DNA from: Vicia villosa
Lineage: Eukaryota > Streptophyta > Magnoliopsida > Fabales > Fabaceae
Length of the DNA: 64,000 bases
Reading direction: 5' to 3'
Assembly: GCF_029867415.1 (NCBI RefSeq)
Contig: NC_081180.1
Span: 24,390,808 to 24,454,807 of the forward strand
Shown one piece after another: positions 1 through 10,586 of the stretch. The notes beneath the pieces were generated by a model. It worked only from the letters and a program-made list of their open reading frames with translations, had not been told where the DNA came from and did no database searches. Every line of letters begins with the position of its first letter. Within the stretch, counting starts at the first letter, position 1. The position numbers and the translations under genes are program-made.

Positions 1-416
1 CGGTTTTGGGCCTGTGCAACCTGGCCCGTTGCACAGGGCCTTCAAAATATATAGGGATCTAAAAATAATTTTTTTAATGATTATATACATAAATAAATAT
101 ATAAATATGTTTTGTAGAACAAATTTAATAATTTGGGTTGAAGAGCAAAGCGGCTAAGTACTGGTTTTCTAATAGCATAACGTCTAAGGTTCGATACATA
201 GTAAGCATGCTTTTGGATTGATTTTGATCCCACGTATTTATCACCAAACTTTTATCATAAAATACAATTTATTATTATATGTGACATTGTTTTTTATTTA
301 TAGAAATATATATTGTTAAATTTTATTTTATAATAATATGTTAAAAAGTTAAAAAATTTGATATTATTTTTAATTAGGTAATTATAATTAAATAGATAGT
401 AAATTAATAAATTAAA
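1..416. mobile_element. hAT-like terminal region (partial, runs off the left edge)
   Basis: The first 40 bases hold a perfect 10-bp stem (11-20 with 28-37, loop 21-27) in a GGCCC-rich setting followed by very AT-rich DNA. GGCCC-rich ends of this kind are usual next to the termini of plant hAT elements, and the element at 2046-2708 ends in similar sequence. A mirror-like GGCCTCAAAATTCT segment at about 1108-1125 may be the other end. No target duplication can be checked because the left edge is missing. Nothing coding is seen. Confidence 0.35.
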
Positions 417-717
417 TGCTAAATTACAGTTTTGGTCCCTCTATTTTTGTGTTTTCACGATTTTAATTCTTCTATTTTGTTTTTAAACACTTTTGGTCCT
501 TCATCCCCACTTTGGCTACAAAAAAGCTTATGGGTCTCCATCCTCACTTTTGGTCCCCCATCCCCACTTGAGAATGAGCTACGTATTCTAAAAAGTGACA
601 CATAAGTATTTTTTGTAGTTAAAATGGGAATGTGAGGCCAAAAGTGTTTAAAAACAAAATAGAGAGATTAAAATCGTGAAAACACCAAAATAGAGGAACC
701 AAAATTGTAATTTAGCA
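417..717. mobile_element. Mutator-type MITE with long terminal inverted repeats
   Basis: About 90-bp inverted repeats begin TGCTAAATTACAGTTTTGG on the left and, in reverse complement, TGCTAAATTACAATTTTGG on the right. The 9-bp duplication TAAATTAAA flanks the element at 408-416 and 718-726. A 9-bp duplication with long inverted repeats is typical of Mutator-superfamily MITEs. It has no coding capacity. Confidence 0.85.
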
Positions 718-726
718 TAAATTAAA

Positions 727-1776
727 TTACTTGCTTTAAAATATTTTTGAACATATCAATATGAATTTACATATACTTAGAATTGATTTAATGATCGTGA
801 AGTATTCACATATTTTTAATTTTTATTATTTTTTTGTTGTTTATTAATTAAAACACCTTATTATAAATATTGCATTCATATACTACTTTTCTTTAATAAA
901 TAATATTAATTTATTTTATAATTAGAAAACTTTATATAAAGCAAAAATATAAAAAATTCATTTTTAATAAAACAAAATTTTAAAATTTTAAAATATTTAT
1001 ATATAATTTATTTTTTCTCTAGTTTTTAAAATCTTTTAAAATTTTAATAATTTTTTTTTTTACTTCTCTACATTCCTTTTTATCCGGTTAAATTTTAAAT
1101 TTAAAACAGGGCCTCAAAATTCTCCGAGACGATCTTGTTAAGTCTTGAAGTAGGATGTAGTAAGACATCCCTAGTATTTCCCTTGAGGGTAGTAAGACCC
1201 AAAAGTAGGACAAGTTACGTGGGCAGTGGAGTGACTGTTCGTAGATCCAATTCTACCAAGCCAAGATCCGTAGCTTATTGGTTCTCCTAGTAAGGCTAAG
1301 TAGGAAGTCGTGTCCCACTTGTGTGTGAATCTGATATGTTTCAACCTTTAGTTTGATGTAATTAATACGAGAGTGTGGTATTGATAGAATGTGGAGGGGA
1401 TTAGTAACTTTGTAAAGCTGAATGAACCCATAAGATAAGGAATTTCACTGAGATATAGTTATCTCACCCCATTCTCGTTGTTTATTTTTAGATAAATAGG
1501 TATCGGCCGAAGGAAGAGCAACATGGAGGAAGGACTTGGAATACATATTTCCTTCATTTTAGTTCAGTTGTGTATTTTTTTTCTTCATCCCATGTGTATA
1601 GTGAGCATACTATGATTTGAGTATGCGAAAAAGCTTGTAATCGTGCATTTTTTTCTCATGCATGAAGTTCACTACATGTATGATATAGTGCTCTTTTTCC
1701 TCTCCATTCGGAAGGCTAGATTCATTTGGTTATTGGTAGTTGGTACTAATATTGATACATAATTCATGACCCATAC
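727..1776. other. AT-rich repeat DNA, then retroelement-like unassigned DNA
   Basis: No gene is seen. 727-1100 is AT-rich and probably continues the hAT-like DNA at the left edge. 1126-1700 is less AT-rich, without a sustained open frame, and reads like the 3' end or UTR of a decayed LTR retroelement; no terminal repeat pair could be placed. Confidence 0.4.
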
Positions 1777-2768
1777 TGTTAAGAGTCCCACATCGGATAA
1801 TATATGGTCTGAACATGTGTTTATAAGTGGGGACAATCCTCACCCTTCTAGTCGGTTTTGTAGGGTTGAGTTAGGCCCAACCACACTTCTAAACATGGTA
1901 TCAGAGCTTTGTTTAAGATTCGGTGGGCTACCATTTATTTCCACGTTCCAGTTGTCTAATCCTGAGCGTGAGGGGGTGTGTTAAGAGTCTCACATCGAAC
2001 AATATATAACTTGAACAAGTGCTTATAAATGAGGACAATCCTCACCAGCCCCGACCTATGAGGGAGGCAGGCTCACATTCTTCCAATATGTAACAAAAAT
2101 GCTTCACGTTATTATTAGGAGTTTCATTATATTCCTTTCCTAGTAAATTACTATGTCTGTGTGACTATTAATATATATTATTACATCTCTTACATTAGTA
2201 TTATTACATCTACTACCCATTTGCAACTTATACCATATCTAACAGAAAATAGAAAAGAACAGATTGGTGTCATTTGGTTACCACTCTTGTTTGTCCTTTA
2301 TTCTATACTGTTTATTTTTATAATTTACTCATTCATCTTTATAGTATATTATTAATTTTATAAAAAAATAATGCACCAATTAGTATTTTAAACTATATAA
2401 AAAATTTGATTATTCTAAATCTATATATTACGTAATGAGTAATGCTAATAAATTTTATAAATGTTGTGTTTTTCAAAAAAACATTTTTTTTAAATTAAAG
2501 TTAATAAAATTTATTTTAATAACAACAAAAATAAAATGAATTGTTTTTATTATTAATTGAAAAATATATTAAATAAAATTCATTTTAATAATTTAGTAAA
2601 CAATTTTTTTCTGAAAAGTAAAATTTTAATGAAAAAAATAATTATTAATAAATAAAAATTTTGTTTTAGAATTCGCCTTGGGCCTCGATATGTGTTGGGC
2701 CGACCCTGATCCTCACCCTTCTAATCGATTTTATAGGGTTGAATTAGGCCCAACCACATTTCTTAACA
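1777..2768 (+). mobile_element. TRIM (miniature LTR retroelement), 3' LTR split by a hAT insertion
   Basis: The 5' LTR (1777-1895, 119 bp) starts TGTTAAGAGTCCCACATCGG and ends AAACA. It is followed at once by TGGTATCAGAGC (1896-1907), the classic plant primer-binding site matching initiator tRNA-Met. Only about 70 bp of internal DNA follow, ending in a purine tract GAGCGTGAGGGGG, before the 3' LTR at 1979. The 3' LTR is cut after 2045 and resumes at 2717-2768; the pieces add up to the same 119 bp. Flanks CATAC and CATAT form a near-perfect 5-bp duplication. It encodes nothing, as expected for a TRIM. Confidence 0.88.
2046..2708. mobile_element. Non-autonomous hAT-like element inside the TRIM 3' LTR
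   Basis: The insert begins CAGCCCCGACC and ends with the reverse complement of CAGGGTCGGCC, giving short imperfect inverted repeats with CAG...CTG ends. It is bounded by an exact 8-bp duplication ATCCTCAC (2038-2045 and 2709-2716). Removing the insert and one duplicate restores the 119-bp LTR length. The interior is AT-rich and non-coding. Confidence 0.8.
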
Positions 2769-2827
2769 CATATTTTTTTTTTTTAAGTTTGAATTTTTAA
2801 AGTAGCTTGAAATATATTCCTCCATTC

Positions 2828-3110
2828 AGGTTTGTGTTGGACTAAATCAAAACAAAATCACATTTAATATATGTATTTAATATATGTATGTGATAGTAAA
2901 TTGAAATTTAATTTTTGAGTTTCACAAAATGAGAACTTTTCAATTTTTAAAATGTTTAAATATTGGAGGCAGTTTAGGTTTGTGTTGGACTAAATCAAAA
3001 CAAAATCACATTAATATATGTATGTGGTAGTAAATTGAAATTTAATTTTTGAGTTTCACAAAATGAGAACTTTTCAATTTTTAAAATGTTTAAATATTGG
3101 AGGCAGTTTC
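2828..3110. repeat. Tandem duplication, unit about 148 bp
   Basis: Two copies of a unit starting AGGTTTGTGTTGGACTAAAT lie head to tail (2828-2975 and 2976-3110), differing by a 13-bp slippage in an AATATATGTATTT stretch and a few substitutions. No coding content. Confidence 0.9.
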
Positions 3111-3278
3111 ATTGGTATGTGTAGTATAGGAATTTTGAAAACACGGGGAGGAATATTAATGATTAACACCATGCACATGCGGCTTGGTTTGGTGATCAAT
3201 GTTATTTTTTGAGTAAAAAAAATAATTTTTATGAAACAAAAATTAATTTTTAAGTTGACACCACAAACCTCTCTGCAC

Positions 3279-4495
3279 TAGAGGTAGGGGTGTTTGCGGT
3301 GCAGTTTGAGCGGTTTTGACGTAAAAAATCATCTGAGTCGCAAGAGAAAAAATGTGCGATTTTGTTTGGTTCGGTTGGCTTTTAAAAATAAAACGAAACC
3401 AAACTAAACTAAACTAAACCAAACCAATGCGAATTGAATTGATTTGATTTTTTTTTATATAAAAATTACTGAGTCATACATACACATATAAATGATAACA
3501 TAACTTTGAATTTTGTCATTTATGCGTTATCAAATAACAACAAAACTCATCATATTTGGACAACAACTTTCCATTTAATATACATAAATAAGATTAGATA
3601 AAAATGAAATTAAAAAAACATAAAATAGTAGCATAAAACAATTTAAAAAATAGGAATAAATATATGTTACCCTCTGCTATATAGGCGAGATTCAGTTTAC
3701 CCCCTCTAATTTTTTTGTTTTGTTTCGATTACCTCCTTGAAATATAAAAATTTTATATTTTTGCCCCCTATTACCTCCATGTAAAATGGTTTTTTTTTTT
3801 TATTATCCCTCTGATTTTTCCCTGGTTTTTACACGTTTAGGGGTATCCTAAAATTACAGGGGGATAATCCAAAAAATAAAATTAAATGGGGTAACCCGAA
3901 TCTCGCCTATACGGCAGGGGATAACGTATATTTATTCCTAAAAAATATTAAAATGAAATAGAAAAAAAGAGGAGTGATCAATATTAGAGAAGATGAAAAA
4001 GAAAGAGCAAAAGAGAGGAGAGATTAGAGAATAAAAGAGCATTAAAACGTAATTGGAAGAGAGAATAGTAAAATAAAAAATAATAAGATGAAAAAGAAAG
4101 AACTTAAGAGATGAGAGACTAAAAAAATGGATGTGATATGTACTTGAAAAATAAGATGAGAAGAAAGCGTGATACCGCTAGGCGAAATTTAAGAAGACTT
4201 AAATTGAAACCTTAAGTGTGAAAATGGGAAATCATTTGTAATCGTAACGTTAATGCATAATATGTTTGAGTTTGAGTTGGATGTGAGTTAAGTGAATGTT
4301 GATTGTAATGTAATGCAGTTTGGTTTGGTTTGATATGATTTGTAAATTACAAACCGCAAACCGAACCGAACTGAGCGATTTTATTAAAAAATGACCCAAA
4401 CACATCTGAATCAAATGCGATTTTTTGTGGTTTCGGTTTGGTTTGATTCAATTTTGCGGTTTTGTTTTGGGCTGATTTAGTTTTTAACACCCCTA
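3279..4495. mobile_element. hAT-like element with TAGGGGTG ends
   Basis: The left end contains TAGAGGTAGGGGTGTT and the right end is CACCCCTA. Subterminal sequences are rich in GGTTTGGTTCGGTTTG-like motifs on both sides in inverted orientation. Flanks CTCTGCAC (3271-3278) and CTCCGCAC (4496-4503) form an 8-bp duplication with one mismatch. The same family recurs at 49383-50388. A Mutator-type MITE sits inside. No transposase reading frame is seen. Confidence 0.72.
3654..3938. mobile_element. Mutator-type MITE nested in the TAGGGGTG hAT
   Basis: A 285-bp inverted-repeat element starts GGAATAAATATATGTTACCC, and its reverse-complemented right end reads GGAATAAATATACGTTATCC. The exact 9-bp duplication TAAAAAATA flanks it (3645-3653 and 3939-3947). 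Non-coding. Confidence 0.85.
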
Positions 4496-4503
4496 CTCCG
4501 CAC

Positions 4504-6604
4504 ACCTCAACGCAAGTTTTTGCCTGTTTAGCATAAATTTGCTCAACTATTTAGTAACACCAAAATTTTATTGTTTTATCTCTATTTTCTTCTGAGTTTT
4601 CAAAGCTCTTTTTCCTCTTTTTACTAGATGAGTTTTTTAAATATTTCTTTGTTGCCTTCAGAAATATATCTCTATAGAGAAAAATTATTTTCATAATTTT
4701 CTTTATAGAGAATAGTTAATTTTATAGAATCTTCTACATGGAATAGTCGATTTTGAGATATTTATCATATTTCGTAGAGTTATTATGAGCGATATACGTA
4801 TCATATTTGAGAGTGTAACTTTAGAAGGGTTCTTACAATGCAATAAGATGTCAAATATTGTAATTATCATGTTTTATCCTTTGAACTTTGTGGTTGATAA
4901 TCTACTTGCAAAATAGAGCAGTTTCTTGAAGCGTCTTTGATGAGAAATACTTTTAAAATAATTTGTTACAAAAATAACCTAGTACCTAGTAATATTTTTT
5001 AATGTTCCTATTTATTCCTTTTCCCTTTTTATAGATATTATTCTTTCTATTATTTATCATCATTGATTTCTTAGCAACGGTTATTGTCAAATTCTCTTAC
5101 CTTTTCTTATTAGTTGTTACGTTGTATTTCTCAATAATAGGAACCTCAAATTTATTTTGGAATATCATTCCTTGACAACAAATCAAAACTGCAACCTAAT
5201 ATGCCATTTAGTTCAATAAACTCTTTGATGAAAATTTTTTTCAAAGTTATTTTATTACAAAAACAACAATGTATATGTAGAAGCTTCATTAAAAATTTCC
5301 CATATTTATTTTTTAGCCTCCTGTTATTCCTCCTCTATGCACCACTATCCAAGGACCCCTTGTTGCTTATTCTCCTTGTTACCAATATTTTTTCATCATG
5401 ACATCACTTCCTTCATGAGCAATGCTATTTTTTTGGACACCCTTCCACATAAGTATCAAACTTACTGCAAATGACAAAGTCATATGAAACCTTTTGTTTT
5501 TCAATTTTTGTACGTTCTTTTCTTAATTGTGAATATGGCCAAAAGAGGCTTTGTTAGATTGAATTCAAAATACAAGCAAACTTGTTCCCACTTTCTTGGA
5601 GAAGTGTATTTACTTTTTTCTAATTTTATTATCCTTCCAATTCTATTACCTATAAAAATTTAATACTTTTGCATCATTTACTTAATAGACAAGCAAGAAA
5701 ATCATACCAATGCTCCATTTTTAAAAATAAATTTATCACTTGGATTAAAGTTCAAACTTCATTCTCGAATCGTGAGATAATGATCATAGATATCAACTAG
5801 AGGTCATCCATTAAGGTATTATGTTGATCGTCTTGCATCAGAAAGCCTAGAAGAAAATAATTACTGAAAAATTAATTATCTTTCACAATGTTTAAATACA
5901 AACTTCATCTTTTTCAAATAGATCAAGTTTTAGACATTTATATACGTCTCCTACTTTCATCTCTTCCACCCTTAGATTATTTTTTTAATCCTTGCCATCA
6001 TCATATTTCGCATTAAACTTATCACTTATCACCGTTAGATTATATATATCTTAACAGCATGAATTCATCATCCAAACTTGTCCAACACAAAATCTTTGTA
6101 GGAATGACCCCTTAAGATTCACTCACCAAATTATTGTCATTCACCATATTATCATTGTATGTTATAGGCACTGATGATGTCTTCGAGAAACTGTGTTCAC
6201 CTCCTTTGACTTTTTTCACTCTCTTTTTTTTGTAAATATTTTTATCCTTTGACTATCATAATTTTATTTACTAACCCTAGCACATGATTAATATCTCTTA
6301 TTGTTCTTTGTTTAAATTTGCTAATTTATTAAAACTTTGTATTTAGAAAGAAGAAGAAGAAGATCTAGTATATTTTTAGTAAAGATTTTTGCTAATTTTT
6401 GAGTTGAAATAACCAGAAAGAATATGTTGGAAGAAAGTTTTCATGATAGAATACTACTTCAAAGATAATACTCTTATATTTATTGCTATTGAAAGAATAA
6501 AAATTTGTTCATACATATATGCATAATCATACATATTGGCATATATGACTAAAAGGAAGTCGTAAACAAACAATCTTTAGATATAGAAAAATATCTCCCC
6601 AATA
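4504..6604. other. Intergenic AT-rich DNA without a recognised gene
   Basis: Short open frames occur (for example 5201-5401 plus) but none has family motifs, a codon pattern or convincing splice sites. Possible decayed retroelement DNA lies at 5800-6230. A (GAA)n run is near 6350. Confidence 0.5.
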
Positions 6605-6779
6605 GATATTTAATTACAAACAAATTAATTAAAATTTCCCTTGATTGGTAATCAGAACCAAAAGTGAGTTCTAGGTTTACTTGAGTCTTAAAGGCTCCAT
6701 CCCATATCGATTCATAGCTGTACAACAAATAGTATAAAAATAATTGTGTCTTGACAAAACTTTTAATTAAACTTTTCAT
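6605..6779 (-). pseudogene. Relic of an LBD gene C-terminus
   Basis: On the minus strand the frame reads KTQVNLELTFGSDYQSREI, which aligns with ETQVNLELSLNFDSKSNQRKE at the end of the LBD protein encoded at 10587-11083. Upstream, SLIKSFVKT matches TLLKSLFEN at the same relative distance, and nucleotide similarity continues into the 3' flank (TAATTACAAA against GAATTACAAA). The conserved LOB domain is absent. This looks like the tail of a duplicated LBD gene whose 5' part was lost. Same strand as the intact gene, about 4 kb away. Confidence 0.65.
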
Positions 6780-6837
6780 TGGAAAACAAAAAAAACGCTT
6801 TTGAGTTTTGAGAAAGAACTTACATTGAAAAGAAAAG

Positions 6838-7618
6838 AATTGTAATATGACATAAAGATGTCAAACTTAGCAACATGACACATCCAATAAGTTTTTACCG
6901 TATATCCGTATAGCAAAATCTATTGTTGGATTGAAAACTATTATCATCTAGATTATATCTAAAAAATTTAACATCAATGGAAAATCATTTGATATGTTAA
7001 AGAGAAAAATCAAAGTTAACGGTTTTGTTGAAGTTTTAAAGATATTGGTTTGTATGCATCTCCCGAACATATTAAATGATTTTCGATTGATGTTAAATTT
7101 TATATATATAATCTATATGATAGTAGCTTTCAATCAGAGACGGAGCTAGCTATTGAACTTTGTAGGCATATGCCCCCATTAGGATTCAAAACATATTTAT
7201 AATCCTCTACATGGGGAGTACATAGTAATGATAGTACATATTACGTTAGACAATTATTGCATTTCAAGTTAGCACATTATACCAAATTTTTTTTTACCTC
7301 ATCTTTTTTATAGTTAGCGTTCTATAATCTATCATTTAATTTGTGAAGCAAAAAAAATGATGTATACTTATAATTAGAAAATGATTTTTTTTTTAATATT
7401 TTCAAAATATAAAAAATTATAAAAATAATTGTTTATTTATAAATAATATATTATATTTTTAATTTAATAAATATAAAAAATTTGTCCCCACAATTTAAAA
7501 CTTCTGGCTTCGTCTCTGTTTTCAATTCAACGGTGAATTTTGTTATACAGATATACGTTAAAGAGTTATCAGATGTGTCATGTTATTAAGTTTGATATCT
7601 TGATGACATTTGAATTAT
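6838..7618. mobile_element. Long inverted-repeat (foldback/MITE) element with a hAT inside
   Basis: The left arm (about 6838-7078) and right arm (about 7080-7618, interrupted) are inverted copies. ATGTCAAACTTAGCAACATG at the left corresponds to ATATCAAACTTAATAACATG in the reverse complement of the right end, and both arms share TTTAACATCAATGGAAAATC-like inner sequence. The arms nearly meet in the middle. Boundaries are approximate and no clean target duplication was identified. Confidence 0.65.
7135..7518. mobile_element. hAT-like element (CAGAGACGGAGC ends) nested in the inverted repeat
   Basis: The left end CAGAGACGGAGCTAG and the reverse-complemented right end CAGAGACGAAGCCAG are inverted repeats. 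The flanks CTTTCAAT (7127-7134) and TTTTCAAT (7519-7526) form an 8-bp duplication with one mismatch. Non-coding and AT-rich inside. Confidence 0.75.
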
Positions 7619-8512
7619 AGTTTTTAATTATAAATAATTTAAAAAAACAAAATATATTATATAAAGGAGGAGTACTAAAGACTAAAGCACAAAATATAAC
7701 TAATTAAAAGAAAGAAAAAATAAGTATTTAACTCTGCCTCTAAAAAAAATGACAAACAAAAACTCCAGCCTCCAACATAAATGAAGAGAGTAAAACCAAA
7801 CACATAATAAACAATAAATGCCAAAAAAACATAATAAAAGTTAGAGCACAGCAGTGGAAGGTCGAAGACACTCAAGCCACCATTGACTCAGATACAAAAT
7901 AGGGTTCTCAAGTCAAGTGGAGAAAGCACAATAGTTTTTTACATACCTAGTAAGATACCACTTTTAAGCCAAGAGGATGACCGAGTCTTCCAGGTTCTTC
8001 GTTGTCACTAATTTACCTAAGAATATTATATCGTTTTGATATTTCTAAATTGACCAAACTATTGCATGTCAAATCATAAAATAGCCCCCTAATCTTAGAA
8101 ACAACACCAAGCAGAAAAAACATCTGAAAAAGAGTCGAAAGATATCTTGGTAAAACCAGTCACCAACACAACCAATTGAAGATCCTATATCAATCAGAAG
8201 CTTCTACCTCACAAGTCACAGAGAGATGAGAGGACGACCAGGGAATCCCAAACACAAGGAACAAGAGACACCTTCTGCGACCAGGGAAATCCCCTCTTAA
8301 GCAAGTTTTTTTAGAGGGAATTTGATCCTAAAGAAGTTTTCAGGAGAATACAATAACTTCATAGGAGACTCGAGTACTTCAAATATCAAGAAAAACTAAC
8401 TCTACAGAAGTGGCCTGATGGTAAAAAAAAACTCAAGAGCGAGAATGCACGAATAGGTGGAGACCATAGAATAATATAATACAACAATAATTAATAAATA
8501 TAATTTTATAAT
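7619..8512. other. Intergenic DNA, nothing recognised
   Basis: No supported gene. 7700-8440 is of more balanced composition than its surroundings but holds no convincing frame on either strand. It may be old repeat DNA. Confidence 0.4.
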
Positions 8513-8810
8513 GGGTTAAATATGTTATTGATCCCTATAAATATAGTGATTTTCACTTTTAGTCCCTATAAAATTTTAAAGGTTGGTCCCTACAAATTTT
8601 TCCATCCGCATTATTAGTCCCCAATGTTAAATCCCACTAACGGATGATGACGTGGTTGGACAGGTGGAATAAAAAATTGTTTATTTTTGTTTAATTGTTG
8701 GACACATTGTTAAATCCCATTTAAACTATTTTCACTTATTTTACAGTCTTCATGTAACATTTCTTCTTCCCCAATCCTATTTTCTAGTCGTCGTGTACCC
8801 TCTGCCCATT

Positions 8811-8899
8811 GAAACTCCTTCTTCCTTCGATTTCAATTTGAAACTCCTTCTTTCTTCGATTTCAATTTGAAACTCCTTCTTCCTTCGATTTCAATTTGC
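8811..8899. repeat. Three tandem copies of a 30-bp unit
   Basis: The unit GAAACTCCTTCTTCCTTCGA followed by TTTCAATTT is repeated three times with one substitution, just ahead of the GRF-type pseudogene in the Mutator-like element. Confidence 0.9.
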
Positions 8900-8923
8900 T
8901 TTGTTTCCGTTTCAAGGTTGCAA

Positions 8924-9309
8924 TGTCTTCTTCATTTGTTAAGTCATGAATTAGAAACTTTTGTGGTTGTCAAGTATGTATAGTTTCCTATCAATGCAAG
9001 AAAGGGTCTAATAAAGGAAGGTTGTTTTAGAGATGTCCCTTCTTGAGGACCCCTGACACGTGCAATTCGTTCATATGAGATGAAGACTATGAAGCAAAAT
9101 CTGTAAATGAAGATGCAAGCTTGATGAACTTAGAGGTCGAAGTTATGGCCTCTATGGGCTACATGAAGGAGTTGTACGAAGAATCAAGAAAGAAGACCAA
9201 GATTTTGAAGAGAAAATTGAAAATAGATAAATTTTATGAAAATCTAAAAATGTTGTATATTGTCATGTTCGGTCAATGTTTATTTTTTCTGAAAAATTGT
9301 AAGTGTTGA
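8924..9309 (+). pseudogene. Degenerate GRF-type zinc-finger protein gene inside a Mutator-like element
   Basis: Reading from ATGTCTTCTTCATTTGTTAA, a small protein can be followed with several stops and frame changes: a Cys-rich block (CGCQVCIVSYQCKKGSNKG, then RCPF and CNSF) followed by a charged helical segment MMNLEVEVMASMGYMKELYE and a hydrophobic tail LYIVMFGQCLFFL. This order, a GRF zinc finger then a coiled coil then one membrane segment, is that of small GRF-finger proteins common in legume genomes and often linked to transposons. The open part (9121-9309) covers only the coil and tail. Stops in the finger region make it non-functional. The family call rests on pattern recognition. Confidence 0.5.
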
Positions 9310-9809
9310 GAGTATGCATTATGTTGTGTTTTAATGTGTTGTAATGTAATGTGAGTTAAGTTTGAGATTTTGGGAGTCTATAACAGATGTTGAAATATAA
9401 AGAAGATTTTGGTTTTGACATGAAATATTGAATAATGGACAAACACTTATTTGACATATATAACCTGATACAATGTGGACATAATTTGTTTTAGCATAAT
9501 TGGTAAGCACATTTTGACATATATAAACCTGATACATTGTGGACACAGACACAATTGTGTTGATGTTATATATTTGGGTTTGTAGGGTTTTCATTTGGAG
9601 CTTCACAATTGGGATGCTGTGAGATGGTAACAAAATGTTTACCAAGCAATTAAATCCACACATACAGTGTTAAAACTTAATGTAAATTTTTTTAAAAAAA
9701 AAATAATGTGGATGAAAAAATTTGTAGTGACCAATCTTTGAAGGAAAATTTTATAGAGATTAAAAGTGAAAATCGCTATATTTATAGGGACCATTAACAT
9801 ATTTAACCC

Positions 9810-10138
9810 TTCATAATTTATTTATTAATTTTTATTAATATTTTAAAAAATGTTTAATATTATGTTATTTAATATATCCTTTAATTATTTTCATATTCAT
9901 ATTATAGTGACTCTGCCTAGTAAATCTAATAGTTTATTCTTTAATATTTATCAAGAACTTACATGGTTAAGAATGTTAGCATATTCTTGTATTTCTTTTT
10001 CTTATGGGCTTAAATGATCTCTTATCTAAAAAAAATTCAATACTAAAATAATTGTAATTAGTAAATTTTGTACATAATTTTTATTTTATTTTATTTGAAT
10101 TTTTCTAATATATGTAAATTCAAATTTCATGGTCAATA

Positions 10139-10205
<67 letters not shown>

Positions 10206-10586
10206 ATTAATTTCTCTATAAAAAGTTTTAAAATATTAAAATATTTTTCTTTCGATGAGATTATCTTGAAGGGGCATATCTAACTTTTTTATTTTAAAAA
10301 AATAAAGTTCTTTTATATTTTATTGAATACATTTTATCCTTTTAGCTGATATACTGATTAAAAAATTGTTGAAAAGAACTTTTCATAATTCCATTTTACA
10401 TTATTGAAATTTGAAAAGAAAAAATATTAATAACATTCATCATATATGACAAAAAAAAAAAGGAATACAGACAAATAACCTACTACTACAGGCATTTGTT
10501 CTACTCTCTAATTAAAAAGTTCCTCCCAAATAAAACCCAAATTACATTGCATAGAAAAGAGAAAAAAAAATGAATTACAAAGAATA
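9810..10586. other. AT-rich intergenic DNA downstream of the LBD gene
   Basis: Contains a long (AT)n microsatellite (10146-10200) and otherwise featureless AT-rich DNA. The LBD transcript probably ends here, given its minus orientation. Confidence 0.5.
10146..10200. repeat. (AT)n microsatellite
   Basis: About 27 uninterrupted AT dinucleotides. Confidence 0.95.

Larger units (their letters stand above)
8513..9809. mobile_element. Mutator-like element with long inverted repeats, carrying a gene remnant
   Basis: Terminal repeats of about 90 bp start GGGTTAAATATGTTATTG on the left and GGGTTAAATATGTTAATG in the reverse-complemented right end; both continue with CCCTATAAATATAG and a TGATTTTCACTTTTAG-like stretch. 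The interior includes GATGATGACGTGG next to the left repeat, a motif shared with a second copy around 41690. The interior encodes a broken GRF-type zinc-finger protein (separate entry). A target duplication is not clean (TTTATAAT against TTCATAAT). Confidence 0.75.
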
